Source: Aquificaceae bacterium | GTDB taxonomy: Bacteria > Aquificota > Aquificia > Aquificales > Aquificaceae | Direction: 5' to 3' | DNA length: 64,000 bases | Assembly: GCA_027079305.1 (NCBI GenBank) | Contig: JALWVU010000001.1 | Coordinates: 27,044-91,043, forward strand | Part shown: piece by piece, positions 26,985-35,959 of the stretch | Numbering within the stretch: the stretch's first letter is position 1 | Layout: every line of letters begins with the position of its first letter | The notes under the pieces: generated by a model | The model's input: the letters and a program-made list of their open reading frames with translations, nothing else | What the model was told of the DNA's origin: nothing | Databases searched by the model: none | Made by a program: the position numbers and the translations under genes

Positions 26985-28227
26985 CCTCCACCTTTTTAAA
27001 TACGAGGCAGGCGTTGGTTCCTCCGAAGCCGAAGGAGTTGGACAGGACCACCTTCACATCAGCCTCCACGGATTTATTGGGAACGTAGTCCAGATCGCAC
27101 TCGGGATCGGGGTTCTCCAGGTTTATGGTGGGAGGTATAACTCCGGTTTCTATGGTCTTGACCGAGGCAACCGCCTCCACCGCTCCCGCAGCACCGAGAA
27201 GATGTCCTATCATGGACTTGTTGGAGCTGATCTTTAGCCTGTAGGCGTGGTCTTTGAAGAGCTGTTTTATGGCCATGGTCTCCACCTTGTCGTTGAGGGG
27301 GGTGGAGGTTCCGTGGGCGTTTATGTAGTCAACCTCTTCGGGGTTCAGACCCGCATCCTCAAGGGCCAGCTTCATGCACTCGTAGGCACCCTCACCGCAC
27401 TCGTGAGGGGCGGTTATGTGGTAAGCATCGTCCGTGGCCCCGTATCCCACGAGCTCCGCGTATATCTTGGCGCCTCTCGCCTTGGCATGTTCATACTCTT
27501 CCAGAACGAGAATGCCCGCCCCCTCTCCCATCACGAAGCCATCCCTATCCTTGTCGAAGGGCCTCGAAGCCTTCTGGGGCTCGTCGTTCCTCGTAGAGAG
27601 TGCCCTCATCACCGCAAAGCCCGCCACTCCGAGGGGTGTTATAGCCGCCTCCGTCCCACCCGCTATAGCCGCATCTATGTCCCCCGCCTGTATCATCCTG
27701 AAGGCGTCCCCTATGGCGTGGTTCCCGGTAGCACAGGCGGAAACGACACAGTAGTTGGGACCCTTGAAGCCATGTTTTATGGCCACGTATCCCGCAGCCA
27801 TGTTCGAAATCCCGTAGGGTATGAAGAAGGGGGAGACTCTCCTTCCTCCCTTATTGAGCAGAACAGAATGCTCCCTCTCTATGTCAGCAAGGCCTCCTAT
27901 GCCGGTTCCTATTATCACACCAACCTTGAGGGGATCGTAACCCGCCTCCTTTATTCCGCTGTCCCTTACCGCCTCTTCAACCCCGGCCACCGCATACTGG
28001 ATGAACAGGGAGAGCCTGCTCGCCTCCTTTTTGTCCATGAAATCGAGAGGATCGAAGTCCTTTACCTGGGCCGCTATCTTTACGGTCAGGCCGAACTCAT
28101 CGGGATCGAAGCCCTTTATGCGATCTATACCGCTTACGCCTCTTACAAGATTTTCCCAGAATCTATCCACACCGGTCCCTATGGGGGTTACCGCCCCCAG
28201 ACCGGTTATGACTACCCTTCTCCTCAT
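26977..28227 (-). CDS. fabF: 3-oxoacyl-ACP synthase II
   Basis: 416 aa thiolase-fold condensing enzyme. The nucleophile cysteine is in [14 protein letters not shown], and the two histidines are in [11 protein letters not shown] and [13 protein letters not shown]. It elongates acyl-ACP with malonyl-ACP. Start overlaps acpP by 4 nt. Confidence 0.98.
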   Translation of the reverse strand: MRRRVVITGLGAVTPIGTGVDRFWENLVRGVSGIDRIKGFDPDEFGLTVKIAAQVKDFDPLDFMDKKEASRLSLFIQYAVAGVEEAVRDSGIKEAGYDPLKVGVIIGTGIGGLADIEREHSVLLNKGGRRVSPFFIPYGISNMAAGYVAIKHGFKGPNYCVVSACATGNHAIGDAFRMIQAGDIDAAIAGGTEAAITPLGVAGFAVMRALSTRNDEPQKASRPFDKDRDGFVMGEGAGILVLEEYEHAKARGAKIYAELVGYGATDDAYHITAPHECGEGAYECMKLALEDAGLNPEEVDYINAHGTSTPLNDKVETMAIKQLFKDHAYRLKISSNKSMIGHLLGAAGAVEAVASVKTIETGVIPPTINLENPDPECDLDYVPNKSVEADVKVVLSNSFGFGGTNACLVFKKVEDV

Positions 28228-28460
28228 CCACCTACCTTTTCCTTAAGGTAGTTGATCACGTCCCCGACGGTCTGGATCTTTTCCGCATCCTCGTCGGGTA
28301 TCTCTATCCCGAACTCCTCCTCGAAGGCCATTATCAGCTCAACCACGTCGAGGGAGTCCGCACCGAGGTCTTCGATGAACTTGGCTTCGGGTGTGACCTT
28401 CTCCACCTCCACACCCAGCTGATCCGCTATGATCTCCTTGATCCTCTCTTCGATAGCCAT
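28224..28460 (-). CDS. acpP: Acyl carrier protein
   Basis: 78 aa from ATG 28460, preceded by GGAGGTGAAGAAG. The phosphopantetheine serine lies in [10 protein letters not shown], and the protein is acidic and helical as expected. The holo form is made by acpS, also in this window (31689-32048). Confidence 0.98.
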   Translation of the reverse strand: MAIEERIKEIIADQLGVEVEKVTPEAKFIEDLGADSLDVVELIMAFEEEFGIEIPDEDAEKIQTVGDVINYLKEKVGG

Positions 28461-28487
28461 CTTCTTCACCTCCAAACCAGATTTTAT

Positions 28488-29231
28488 CTAAAAGAGTCCT
28501 CCGTTAACATGAATTACCTCACCCGTTATGTAGCTTGAAAGATCCGAAGCCAGAAAGAGGACTACATTTGCCACGTCCTCGGGCTTTCCGAACCTCCCCG
28601 CGGGTATCTGCTTGAGGTAGCTCTCCTTTATGTCATCGGGAAGAACATCCGTCATGTCGGTCTCTATGAAGCCCGGTGCTATCGCGTTCACCGTTATGTT
28701 CCTCGAGGCGAGCTCTTTGGCAAGGGTCTTGGTGAAGCCTATCAGTCCCGCCTTGGCGGAAGAGTAGTTGGCCTGCCCCACGTTCCCCATAAAGGCGACC
28801 ACGGAGGACATGTTTATCACCCTTCCCCACCTTTTCTTTATCATGCCCTTAATAGCCTGCTGGGTGACGAGAAAGGTTCCGGTCAGATTTACCCTGATTA
28901 CCTCCTCCCAGTCCTCGAGCTTCATCCTGAGGAAGAGGGTGTCCCTGGTCATGCCCGCGTTGTTCACGAGGATGTCCACACTCCCGAACCTTTCGGATAT
29001 CCTTTTGAAAGCCTCCTCGACCGACTCCTTAACGCCTATGTCCATGCTGACCGCGAAGGTCTCACTCCCCGTCTTCTCCTTTATCTCTTTCGCAACCTCG
29101 ACCGCCCTATCCTCGCTCCTCCCGGTGATTATCACCGTGGCTCCCGCCTGGGCGAGTCTCTCTGCGGTGGCTCTGCCTATACCACGGGTTGATCCTGTAA
29201 CAAGGGCTACTTTACCGGAGAGATTTAACAT
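28488..29231 (-). CDS. fabG: 3-oxoacyl-ACP reductase
   Basis: 247-aa short-chain dehydrogenase. GSTRGIGRA binds NADPH, NNAG is conserved, and the catalytic Ser-Tyr-Lys are in NMSSVVAF and ANYSSAKAG. The C-terminal ITGEVIHVNGGLF is typical of FabG. First gene of fabG-acpP-fabF-rnc; the 51-nt gap to flgH holds the divergent promoters. Confidence 0.97.
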   Translation of the reverse strand: MLNLSGKVALVTGSTRGIGRATAERLAQAGATVIITGRSEDRAVEVAKEIKEKTGSETFAVSMDIGVKESVEEAFKRISERFGSVDILVNNAGMTRDTLFLRMKLEDWEEVIRVNLTGTFLVTQQAIKGMIKKRWGRVINMSSVVAFMGNVGQANYSSAKAGLIGFTKTLAKELASRNITVNAIAPGFIETDMTDVLPDDIKESYLKQIPAGRFGKPEDVANVVLFLASDLSSYITGEVIHVNGGLF

Positions 29232-29282
29232 GATTGCGAGAAATTATAGCAGATTTGCCTCCGAATTGCTATATTAGAGACG

Positions 29283-29954
29283 ATGGGGAGGTTTTTGAGT
29301 TTAACAGTAGCCCTTTTAACGCTACTTATCCTCTCCTGTTCGGAAAAACCTAAGGATCTGAAAACCTACGAGAAAGAGAATCCCTTCCCGAAAGAGGAGT
29401 ATAGAATTTCCAGATCTCCGGGGAGTCTCTTTTCCAGCGAAGGATGGATAGATCTATATAGTGAGAACAGAGCCTCAAAGCCGGGAGATCTGATCTTTAT
29501 CCAAGTTTCAGAAAGTATAAACGCTGTAGAGAGCGTATCTAACCAAATGGGAAGAAACAGCGCCTTTTCAAACGCTATAAGCTCTTTTTTTGGAGTTCCC
29601 CAGAACACGTTGGCCAATCTTGGATCCGAGGGGAAAGGGGGTGTGAGCTCCAAAGGTTCAAGTAAGGTCCAGCAAAGTGGATTACTCACTACCCGTCTCG
29701 CCGGTAGGGTGGTAAAAGTTTATCCCAACAGGACGATGTTAATAGAAGCTAAGAAGTATATAGTGGTAAACGGAATGAGAAGGGAGTTCATCCTGAGAGG
29801 GATCATCAGGCCCGAGGACATAGACAGCAACAATACGGTGACGAGCGACAAGATAGCCAACATGGAGATATTCTTAGACGGCAAGGGATACATGGCGGAA
29901 GGAGGAAAGCCGGGATGGTTGGCAAGGATATTCGCAATTATCTTCCCCTTCTGA
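29283..29954 (+). CDS. flgH: Flagellar L-ring protein FlgH
   Basis: 223 aa lipoprotein: signal peptide with lipobox ILSC (C19). The FlgH core appears as ASKPGDLIFIQVSE and LAGRVVKVYPNRTMLIEAKKY. It forms the outer-membrane ring of the flagellar basal body. The end overlaps flgI by 40 nt. Confidence 0.93.
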   Translation: MGRFLSLTVALLTLLILSCSEKPKDLKTYEKENPFPKEEYRISRSPGSLFSSEGWIDLYSENRASKPGDLIFIQVSESINAVESVSNQMGRNSAFSNAISSFFGVPQNTLANLGSEGKGGVSSKGSSKVQQSGLLTTRLAGRVVKVYPNRTMLIEAKKYIVVNGMRREFILRGIIRPEDIDSNNTVTSDKIANMEIFLDGKGYMAEGGKPGWLARIFAIIFPF

Positions 29955-31003
29955 TACTTCTCCTCTTTGGACTCTCCTTCGGTGAGAGGATAAAGGACAT
30001 AGCCACCATAGAAGGAAACAGGATAAACTACCTTCAGGGATACGGCCTCGTGGTGGGCCTGAGGGGAACCGGAGACGGTAAGGCCACCCAGTTCACGGTA
30101 AAGAGCCTCGCCAACGCCCTCCAGAAGATGGGGATAGTGGTGGATCCCAACAGGATAACGGTGAAGAACGTGGCCGCTGTCATGGTGACCGCCAAGGTTC
30201 CTCCCTACGCCAAGGCGGGTATGAGATTCGACGTGAGCGTATCCTCCATAGGAGACGCCAAGAGTCTGGAGGGCGGAACACTTCTTCTCACACCTCTGAG
30301 AGGCCCGGACGGGAAGATATACGCCCTCGCCCAGGGACAGGTTATAGTAGGCGGTTATGAGGCGAGGGGAAGGGGAGCGAGGCAGATAAAGAACGTTCCA
30401 ACCGTGGGAAGGATACCCAACGGTGCTGTTCTGGAGAGGGATCTTCCCTTCGATATGAACGTGAGCGAGGTTAACATAATCCTCGACTATCCTGACTTCA
30501 CCACCGCAAAGGAGATACAGGACGCTATAAACAGAAGGTTCGGATACGAGATAGCAAAGGCTCTCGACAGCGCCACCGTTAAGGTTAGGATACCTAAGGA
30601 TACCAATCCGGTAGACTTCCTCGCCACCGTAGAGAACCTGGAGATCAGAACCTCCCAGGTTGCAAAGGTGGTAGTGGACGGAAGAACGGGAACGATAGTC
30701 CTCGGTGGAAATGTAAAGATAAGCCCTGTGGCGGTTGCAGTAGGAAGCCTCGTGGTCAAGGTAAAGGAGATGCCCCAGGTTGTCCAGCCTCCTCCCCTGT
30801 CCCCGGGAGAGACAAAGGTAGTCCCGAGAACGGAGGTCCAGATAGAGGAAGAGAATAGGAGGATAGTTCCTCTGAGGGGAACGACCGTGGGCGAGCTGGT
30901 AAACTCCCTCAACAGGATAGGAGCTACACCGAGGGAGATAATCTCCGTCCTCCAGGCCATAAAGGAGGCGGGAGCACTCAAGGCCAAGCTGGAGGTGTTA
31001 TGA
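29915..31003 (+). CDS. flgI: Flagellar P-ring protein FlgI
   Basis: 362 aa with a signal sequence and the FlgI hallmarks RIKDIATIEGNRINYLQGYG, GLVVGLRGTGDG and VDGRTGTIVLGGNVKI. Periplasmic ring around the flagellar rod. The start overlaps flgH by 40 nt and the end overlaps flgJ by 4 nt. Confidence 0.97.
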   Translation: MVGKDIRNYLPLLILLLFGLSFGERIKDIATIEGNRINYLQGYGLVVGLRGTGDGKATQFTVKSLANALQKMGIVVDPNRITVKNVAAVMVTAKVPPYAKAGMRFDVSVSSIGDAKSLEGGTLLLTPLRGPDGKIYALAQGQVIVGGYEARGRGARQIKNVPTVGRIPNGAVLERDLPFDMNVSEVNIILDYPDFTTAKEIQDAINRRFGYEIAKALDSATVKVRIPKDTNPVDFLATVENLEIRTSQVAKVVVDGRTGTIVLGGNVKISPVAVAVGSLVVKVKEMPQVVQPPPLSPGETKVVPRTEVQIEEENRRIVPLRGTTVGELVNSLNRIGATPREIISVLQAIKEAGALKAKLEVL

Positions 31004-31692
31004 GGGTATTCTTTACAAGCCCTTCCTACAACTACAGGGAACTCCTCAAAAAGGACATAAAGGAGGTGGCCAAGGAGTTCGAAGCGGTTATGATAAAGCA
31101 GATCTTGAAGGAGGCCTACAGGCCTATCCTGAAAAATAAGAGCTTCTATCAGAGGCTTTACTACGATATGTTCCTGGAGAGCGTGAGCGAGAAGCTCGCG
31201 GAGGGAGGAGGCATAGGCATTGCCAGGTTCATAGTGGAGAGCTATCAGAAAAATTCTCCCAGCAAAGAAGAACTTAAAGAACACGTTCGGAGCGTTCTGA
31301 AAAGGGAAAACCTTCCTGAGTGGCTCGCTCTGATCCCCGAGGTCGAGAGCGGATACGACCCGAAGGCGGTATCTCCCAAGGGCGCGGCTGGCCTGTGGCA
31401 ACTGATGCCCGATACCGCGAGAGCCCTCGGTCTTAGGGTGGACGGAGAGGTGGACGAGAGGCTTGATCCCATCAAGTCCACCGAGGCTGCGGTTAGGTAT
31501 CTGAAGTATCTCAGGAGAAGGTTCAAAAGCTGGCTTGCGGTCCTTATAGCCTACAACTGGGGAGAGGGCAATCTGATTAAATACGGGGAGGAAGAGGTTC
31601 TGAAAGACCTCAGGAGGCTTCCTCCCGAGACAAGAAATTATGTTAGGCGCTTCCTCGATCTGGTCGGATCTGATAACCTTATCTCTTCATGA
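31000..31692 (+). CDS. flgJ: FlgJ-like rod-binding protein fused to an SLT lytic transglycosylase
   Basis: 230 aa. Residues 15-75 are the FlgJ N-terminal rod-binding domain (VAKEFEAVMIKQILKEA). Residues 100-220 are a goose-lysozyme-type SLT domain (LALIPEVESGYDPKAVSPKG, AGLWQLMP, AYNWGEGN) with catalytic Glu in PEVESGY. Enteric FlgJ instead carries a glucosaminidase. It would cut peptidoglycan to let the rod pass. Overlaps flgI and acpS by 4 nt each. Confidence 0.9.
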   Translation: MRVFFTSPSYNYRELLKKDIKEVAKEFEAVMIKQILKEAYRPILKNKSFYQRLYYDMFLESVSEKLAEGGGIGIARFIVESYQKNSPSKEELKEHVRSVLKRENLPEWLALIPEVESGYDPKAVSPKGAAGLWQLMPDTARALGLRVDGEVDERLDPIKSTEAAVRYLKYLRRRFKSWLAVLIAYNWGEGNLIKYGEEEVLKDLRRLPPETRNYVRRFLDLVGSDNLISS

Positions 31693-32048
31693 TAGGTGTG
31701 GACATAGTAAAGAACTCGAGGATAGAGGAGGCCATAAACAGGTTCGGGGACAGATTTCTGAAAAGGATATACACACCAAAGGAGCTTGAATACTGCAACT
31801 CTCAGGAGGGTTCTATCCCCTGCCTCGCAGCAAGGTGGGCCTGCAAGGAGGCGGTCCTTAAGGCCTTCTACACAGAGTTCGGTGTGCTTTTGAGGTTCAA
31901 AGAGATAGAGGTCCTCGGAAACAGAGGGAAACCCGCCAGGGTAATCATACACCGGGACGGTGTGGAGAACATACTGAAAGGAAGGGAGGTCGTGGTATCC
32001 CTCTCCCACGAAAGGGACTACTCGGTCGCGGTAGCCTGCATAAGATGA
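31689..32048 (+). CDS. acpS: Holo-[acyl-carrier-protein] synthase
   Basis: 119 aa. GVDIV at the N-terminus and ARWACKEAVLKAF carry the Mg/CoA-binding Asp and Glu, and SLSHERDYSVAVA closes the fold. It transfers phosphopantetheine from CoA to ACP. Translationally coupled to flgJ upstream and the unknown gene downstream. Confidence 0.95.
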   Translation: MIGVDIVKNSRIEEAINRFGDRFLKRIYTPKELEYCNSQEGSIPCLAARWACKEAVLKAFYTEFGVLLRFKEIEVLGNRGKPARVIIHRDGVENILKGREVVVSLSHERDYSVAVACIR

Positions 32049-32587
32049 GCTATTCAAAAAAGCTCGAAGAGTTTATCCTGCATCTGAAAGGAGGTGTCTT
32101 CTTCCTATCCCCCCGGGAAAAGATCTTTTTGAGGTTCCTTGAAGAGCTTGGAGTCCCGGAGAGTATCGTGAGGACAGGTGTAGAAGAGTGCTACAGGGCT
32201 GTGAATCCCATGAAAAGGAGCAAACATCCACTTTTTTTGTGCTTCAGGAGCATAATGGAGGCCTACGAGAATCATCTGAGGTTGGAGGCCCAAAAAATCG
32301 ATATAGACTGGAGGAAGAGGTTTAGGAAAAAGCTGGATCTTGTAAAGGACTTGATCAAGACGAGTGTAAAGGAGCCGGAAAGTGAGGAGGAAGCTCAGAA
32401 GATCCTTAAAGAGATAGAAACCCGGATAGTCAGAGATCTTTGGAAAAGGCTGAGCAAAGAGGAAAAGAAAAGAATAAAGGAGAAATACAAGGATCTTGAA
32501 AAAAACAAGGAAATTTACGGAGAACTTATAAAGGCGGAGGTAAAGAAGCTCTTCGGTATCCCGGACCTATCTCTCTACACCGATTGA
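32045..32587 (+). CDS. Uncharacterised helical protein
   Basis: 180 aa; no family recognised. Mostly helical and highly charged, with a long Lys/Glu-rich C-terminal region (residues 85-165). A central basic motif AVNPMKRSKHP lies near residue 57. Overlaps acpS by 4 nt (ATGA) and the convergent trpE by 21 nt. Confidence 0.7.
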   Translation: MSYSKKLEEFILHLKGGVFFLSPREKIFLRFLEELGVPESIVRTGVEECYRAVNPMKRSKHPLFLCFRSIMEAYENHLRLEAQKIDIDWRKRFRKKLDLVKDLIKTSVKEPESEEEAQKILKEIETRIVRDLWKRLSKEEKKRIKEKYKDLEKNKEIYGELIKAEVKKLFGIPDLSLYTD

Positions 32588-34054
32588 TACCGCGGTGTCT
32601 ACCGCCTTCATAAGGGCCTTTGCCTTGTTAACCGTCTCCTCCCACTCTCTCTCGGGGACCGAGTCCGCCACTATGCCCGCCCCCGCCTGAACGAAGATCT
32701 CCCGGTCCCTGAGGACCGCGGTCCTTATGGCTATGGCCATGTCCATATTCCCCTGGAAGGAGACGTAGCCCACGCTCCCCGCGTATATTCCCCTTCTCTC
32801 TCTCTCGAGCTCCTCTATTATCTGCATGGCCCTGACCTTGGGAGCACCCGAGACGGTTCCCGCAGGGAAGGTGGCTCTCAGGACATCGAGGGCGGTGAGC
32901 CCCTCCCTCAGCGTTCCCACCACGTCGCTCACTATGTGCATCACGTGGGAGTATCTTTCGATCCTCATAAAGTCTTCCACTTTAACCGAGCCCGTCTCGG
33001 AGACCCTCCCCAGGTCGTTCCTGGCAAGGTCCACGAGCATCAGATGCTCCGCCCTTTCCTTCTCATCACCCAGAAGCTCCTCCTCAAGCCTTCTATCCTC
33101 CTCCAGCGTCCTCCCTCTTGGCCTCGTCCCCGCAATGGGCCTCGTCTCTATCCTCCTGCCTTCTACCCTTACGAGAACCTCCGGCGAGGAACCTATAACC
33201 TTAAGCTCCCTCAGATCGAGGTAATACATGTAGGGAGATGGGTTCAGGTATCTTAAGACCCTGTATATGTTCTCCGGATCGCCCTCGAAGACCCTCCTGA
33301 ACCTCTGGGAGAGAACCACCTGGATAACGTCCCCCCGGGCTATGTATTCCTTGGCTTTCAGGACTATCTTCTCAAACTCCTCCTTAGAGAAGTTGGACTC
33401 CCAGAGGGAGAGGTCTGGATCCCTCTCCTCGAAGGAGATGTGATCCGCACTCCTGTTTCTGAGCCTGTCGATAGTTTTTCTTATAAACTCCTCAGCCTTC
33501 CTATACTCACTCTCCACACCTCTATCGGTCAGTATCGGATAGACTACCTTTATCTTCCCGGTCAGGTTGTCGTGGATCACCACCCCGTCTGTCAGAACCA
33601 TGTAGAGATCGCAGGCACCTATGGGATCCGGGTTCTCATCCCCCACAGGCTCGTAGAACTTCACCACATCGTAGGCTATGTAGCCCACAAGACCTCCCCA
33701 GAATCTGAGAAGACCCGGATCGTTGTAAGGCTTGAATCTCTTTATCACATCTTCAACCGCTCCCGCGGGATCCTTGGTTTCAAAAAATTTGACCCTTCCC
33801 CTGTCGTAGATCTCTCCGTAAGGACCCTTCGTTCTGACGTAGAAGGATGATCCGCTTATGATGAAGGAGAACCTCCCCCACTTCTCACCCCCCTCCGCAC
33901 TTTCCAGAAGGAAGTTGAACTTTCCCTTTTCCTGAAGCTTCAGGAAGATCGAGAGAGGAGTTTCCACGTCCGCGAGTATCTCCGTGTAGACGGGTATCAC
34001 GTTGTATTCTTTGGAGAGCTCCTTTACCTCCTCTTCCTTGAGGCTCAACCGCAT
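32567..34054 (-). CDS. trpE: Anthranilate synthase component I
   Basis: 495 aa chorismate-binding enzyme. The motifs IGSSPEVLVRVEG, ETRPIAGTRPRG, LVDLARNDLGRV, ATFPAGTVSGAPK and QAGAGIVADSVPE are intact. An N-terminal tryptophan-feedback region (LLESAEGG) is present, marking TrpE over PabB. No trpG or other trp gene is next to it. Confidence 0.96.
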   Translation of the reverse strand: MRLSLKEEEVKELSKEYNVIPVYTEILADVETPLSIFLKLQEKGKFNFLLESAEGGEKWGRFSFIISGSSFYVRTKGPYGEIYDRGRVKFFETKDPAGAVEDVIKRFKPYNDPGLLRFWGGLVGYIAYDVVKFYEPVGDENPDPIGACDLYMVLTDGVVIHDNLTGKIKVVYPILTDRGVESEYRKAEEFIRKTIDRLRNRSADHISFEERDPDLSLWESNFSKEEFEKIVLKAKEYIARGDVIQVVLSQRFRRVFEGDPENIYRVLRYLNPSPYMYYLDLRELKVIGSSPEVLVRVEGRRIETRPIAGTRPRGRTLEEDRRLEEELLGDEKERAEHLMLVDLARNDLGRVSETGSVKVEDFMRIERYSHVMHIVSDVVGTLREGLTALDVLRATFPAGTVSGAPKVRAMQIIEELERERRGIYAGSVGYVSFQGNMDMAIAIRTAVLRDREIFVQAGAGIVADSVPEREWEETVNKAKALMKAVDTAVSIGVER

Positions 34055-34100
34055 GCTTGCAGGAAGTATTATAAAAGAAGCCTCAGAAAGGTGGTGAAAT

Positions 34101-34229
34101 ATGAAGTCGACCTTCTGGTGGGCTGTGGCGGGGTATATAGACGAGCCCCGGGGTAAGGCAGAACTGCAGCTATACGGAAGGAGAATACCCGGGATCTTCC
34201 TCGATATCTGTATATGTATATACAGCTGA
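34101..34229 (+). CDS. Small ORF of 42 aa, possible remnant
   Basis: ATG 34101 is preceded by GGTGGTGAAAT and an upstream TATAAAA. The 42 residues start KSTFWWAVAGYIDEPRGKAE and end in a Cys/Ile/Tyr-rich tail. The last 60 nt overlap the convergent AbiEii-like gene. It may be a real small protein or the N-terminal stub of a gene cut when the toxin pair arrived. No family recognised. Confidence 0.3.
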   Translation: MKSTFWWAVAGYIDEPRGKAELQLYGRRIPGIFLDICICIYS

Positions 34230-34817
34230 GCGGAAATAGTCCTTTACTCTTTCCCAGACGGGATCTATATCCTCGTGAATTTCATGTTCAGCATCGTCGA
34301 AGTAAGTTAGTGCTCGCAGAAAGATGCCGAAATTCCACGATGGGTATTTAGCACGAATAAATCTTTCAAGATCTCCCAGATTCCACCCGTGTTCGTGCAT
34401 TAGGAACCACAAATCAAAGAAGTCTTTTTTGCTTCCTCTTTGAGCTATGGCAACTGCTTTCATAGCTACTATATCCATATCTGAGGCAAGAACGACCCTG
34501 TTCCTGTATACTTCTCCTTCTCCAATAAGCGGGACATCATACTTGAAAAACAAAACTTTAACCTGTTCCGGTTGCGAGTAAAAAATCAGAGTGTCTGGCT
34601 GGACAACTACCACCTCTACCTTACCAGCTGATTGAAGTATGCGTTCCATATTAAAGTTATTACTTTGGGAAAGTGTAAAAAAGCCCAGATCGTCAGATCT
34701 TCGGTGATTGTATTTCAAGGCTATCGCCGTTCCACCGGCGAGGTAAAACCCTTCAGTAGTTCCAGATCTTACAAGCTTCTCTAAAGTTTGAAGAAGACGC
34801 TTTGGCAACTTCCTCAT
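34170..34817 (-). CDS. AbiEii-like nucleotidyltransferase toxin
   Basis: 215 aa of the AbiEii/DUF1814 nucleotidyltransferase superfamily: FYLAGGTAIALKYNHRRSDDLGFF supplies the GG(T/S)ALA..R.S.D core. The second acidic residue is DLGFF where DxDFF is usual, a possible weakening. YRNRVVLASDMDIVAMKAVAIAQRGSKKDFFDLWFL is the family second motif. Such proteins are toxins of type IV-like systems or tRNA nucleotidyltransferases. It overlaps the upstream partner gene by 65 nt. Confidence 0.82.
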   Translation of the reverse strand: MRKLPKRLLQTLEKLVRSGTTEGFYLAGGTAIALKYNHRRSDDLGFFTLSQSNNFNMERILQSAGKVEVVVVQPDTLIFYSQPEQVKVLFFKYDVPLIGEGEVYRNRVVLASDMDIVAMKAVAIAQRGSKKDFFDLWFLMHEHGWNLGDLERFIRAKYPSWNFGIFLRALTYFDDAEHEIHEDIDPVWERVKDYFRSAVYTYTDIEEDPGYSPSV

Positions 34818-35067
34818 CGCTTACTTTCAAGACGAGCTTCCAGAAGGACCTGTTTCTTTTATCGAACCTGTGTATGTGTTTGAGGAAGATTTTGCGGAGC
34901 TTTTCCTTTCCATGCTTTCTCAATACCTTTCTGGGGTCTTCATAGAGCATCTCCCTGATGGTGATTTCCCTGGCGCTCTTTACTCCGTCCCACGCAAGGT
35001 TCATAGGAATAAGATAGATCAGCGCCGGTTCACGGACAAGGTGGATCTGACATTCCTGAAGCTTCAT
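34753..35067 (-). CDS. Putative partner (antitoxin-like) of the AbiEii protein
   Basis: 104 aa from ATG 35067. It has the layout of small proteins encoded just upstream of AbiEii toxins in thermophiles: a short N-terminal strand region, NLAWDGVKSAREIT, repeated-helix ILE/REMLYEDPRKVLRKHG and FWKLVLKVSDEE. The family name is uncertain. The 65-nt overlap with the toxin ORF shows coupling. In-frame ATGs further upstream (to 35145) would run into the divergent gene's promoter. Confidence 0.6.
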   Translation of the reverse strand: MKLQECQIHLVREPALIYLIPMNLAWDGVKSAREITIREMLYEDPRKVLRKHGKEKLRKIFLKHIHRFDKRNRSFWKLVLKVSDEEVAKASSSNFREACKIWNY

Positions 35068-35113
35068 AAACCATCGTGCTATAATATGCATTCTCTCCGA
35101 GGAGGTGGAAGGA

Positions 35114-35503
35114 ATGGAACTCTGGGCGAAGATAGGGAGATCCAAGAAGAAGTTTCAGGGTTCTTTCAGGAGTGTGATGGAGGAAATAGTAAAGGAAGGT
35201 AAGGGGAAAAAGACGGTTCAGCTACTTTCTTTCCACGCGGGACAGAAGGAGAGAAGAAGGCTCAAAAGAGAGCTGAGGGCCAACGATAAGGACCTCCTCA
35301 AGACCGCCAGCTCCATAGCGAGGTGGTTCTATCTTTCTGACATGAGGAGGATAAGAAGAAGGATAAAGGAGCTTAAGAAGAGGGCAAGATACATATCCAA
35401 AGGTGAGGTTCTTTACTGCCCGAAGACCATGGAGCAGGTGAGGGAGCTGGAAAGTAGGCTTGAGGAGATAAAGAACAAACTCGAGGAGCTGAAGGTAAAC
35501 TGA
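35114..35503 (+). CDS. Uncharacterised basic helical protein
   Basis: 129 aa from ATG 35114, preceded by GGAGGTGGAAGG. Strongly basic and helical with a C-terminal coiled coil ([20 protein letters not shown]). TATAAT at about 35080-35085 is a good -10. No family recognised. One base separates it from yjbQ, so the two are co-transcribed. Confidence 0.7.
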   Translation: MELWAKIGRSKKKFQGSFRSVMEEIVKEGKGKKTVQLLSFHAGQKERRRLKRELRANDKDLLKTASSIARWFYLSDMRRIRRRIKELKKRARYISKGEVLYCPKTMEQVRELESRLEEIKNKLEELKVN

Positions 35504-35504
35504 G

Positions 35505-35918
35505 TTGAAGTCCTACACCAAGTATCTAACATTTAAAACGGAAAAGAGAAGGGAGCTCATAAGGATAACGGATACCGTTAAGGAAGCGGTTAAAGAGTCC
35601 GGTGTAAAGGAAGGCTTATGCCTCGTCTCCGCCATGCACCTGACCGCGGCGGTGATAATTCAGGATGACGAGGAGGGTCTCCACGAGGATATATGGGAGT
35701 GGCTCGAGAAGTTAGCTCCTTTCAGAGAGGATTACAAGCACCACCTCACGGGGGAGGACAACGGGGACGCCCACCTAAAAAACCTCCTGGTTCACCTTCG
35801 GGTCGTTCTCCCCATAACCAACGGGAAGCTGGACCTGGGACCTTGGCAGGAGATCTTCTACGCGGAGTTTGATGGCCAAAGGCCCAAGAGAGTCATTATC
35901 AAGATAATAGGTGAGTAA
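35505..35918 (+). CDS. YjbQ/UPF0047 family protein
   Basis: 137 aa, TTG start. Family motifs are [40 protein letters not shown] and the C-terminal [20 protein letters not shown]. Homologues show weak thiamin-phosphate synthase activity; physiological role is unclear. Confidence 0.93.
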   Translation: MKSYTKYLTFKTEKRRELIRITDTVKEAVKESGVKEGLCLVSAMHLTAAVIIQDDEEGLHEDIWEWLEKLAPFREDYKHHLTGEDNGDAHLKNLLVHLRVVLPITNGKLDLGPWQEIFYAEFDGQRPKRVIIKIIGE

Positions 35919-35928
35919 AAAGGAGCCC

Positions 35929-35944
35929 CCTCCCGACCGGGAGG
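35929..35944 (-). terminator. Intrinsic terminator of the porin gene
   Basis: CCTCCC and GGGAGG form a 6-bp stem with a 4-nt loop, between the convergent yjbQ and FadL-like genes. On the minus strand it is followed by GGGCTCCTTTTT, giving a U-tract, so it should terminate the porin transcript. Confidence 0.6.
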
Positions 35945-35959
35945 AAGCGCAGGGACTTC

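Noticed and set aside
27247..28251. 334-codon open frame antisense to fabF
   Set aside because: Shadow of a GC-rich conserved gene; no domain pattern, no ribosome site.
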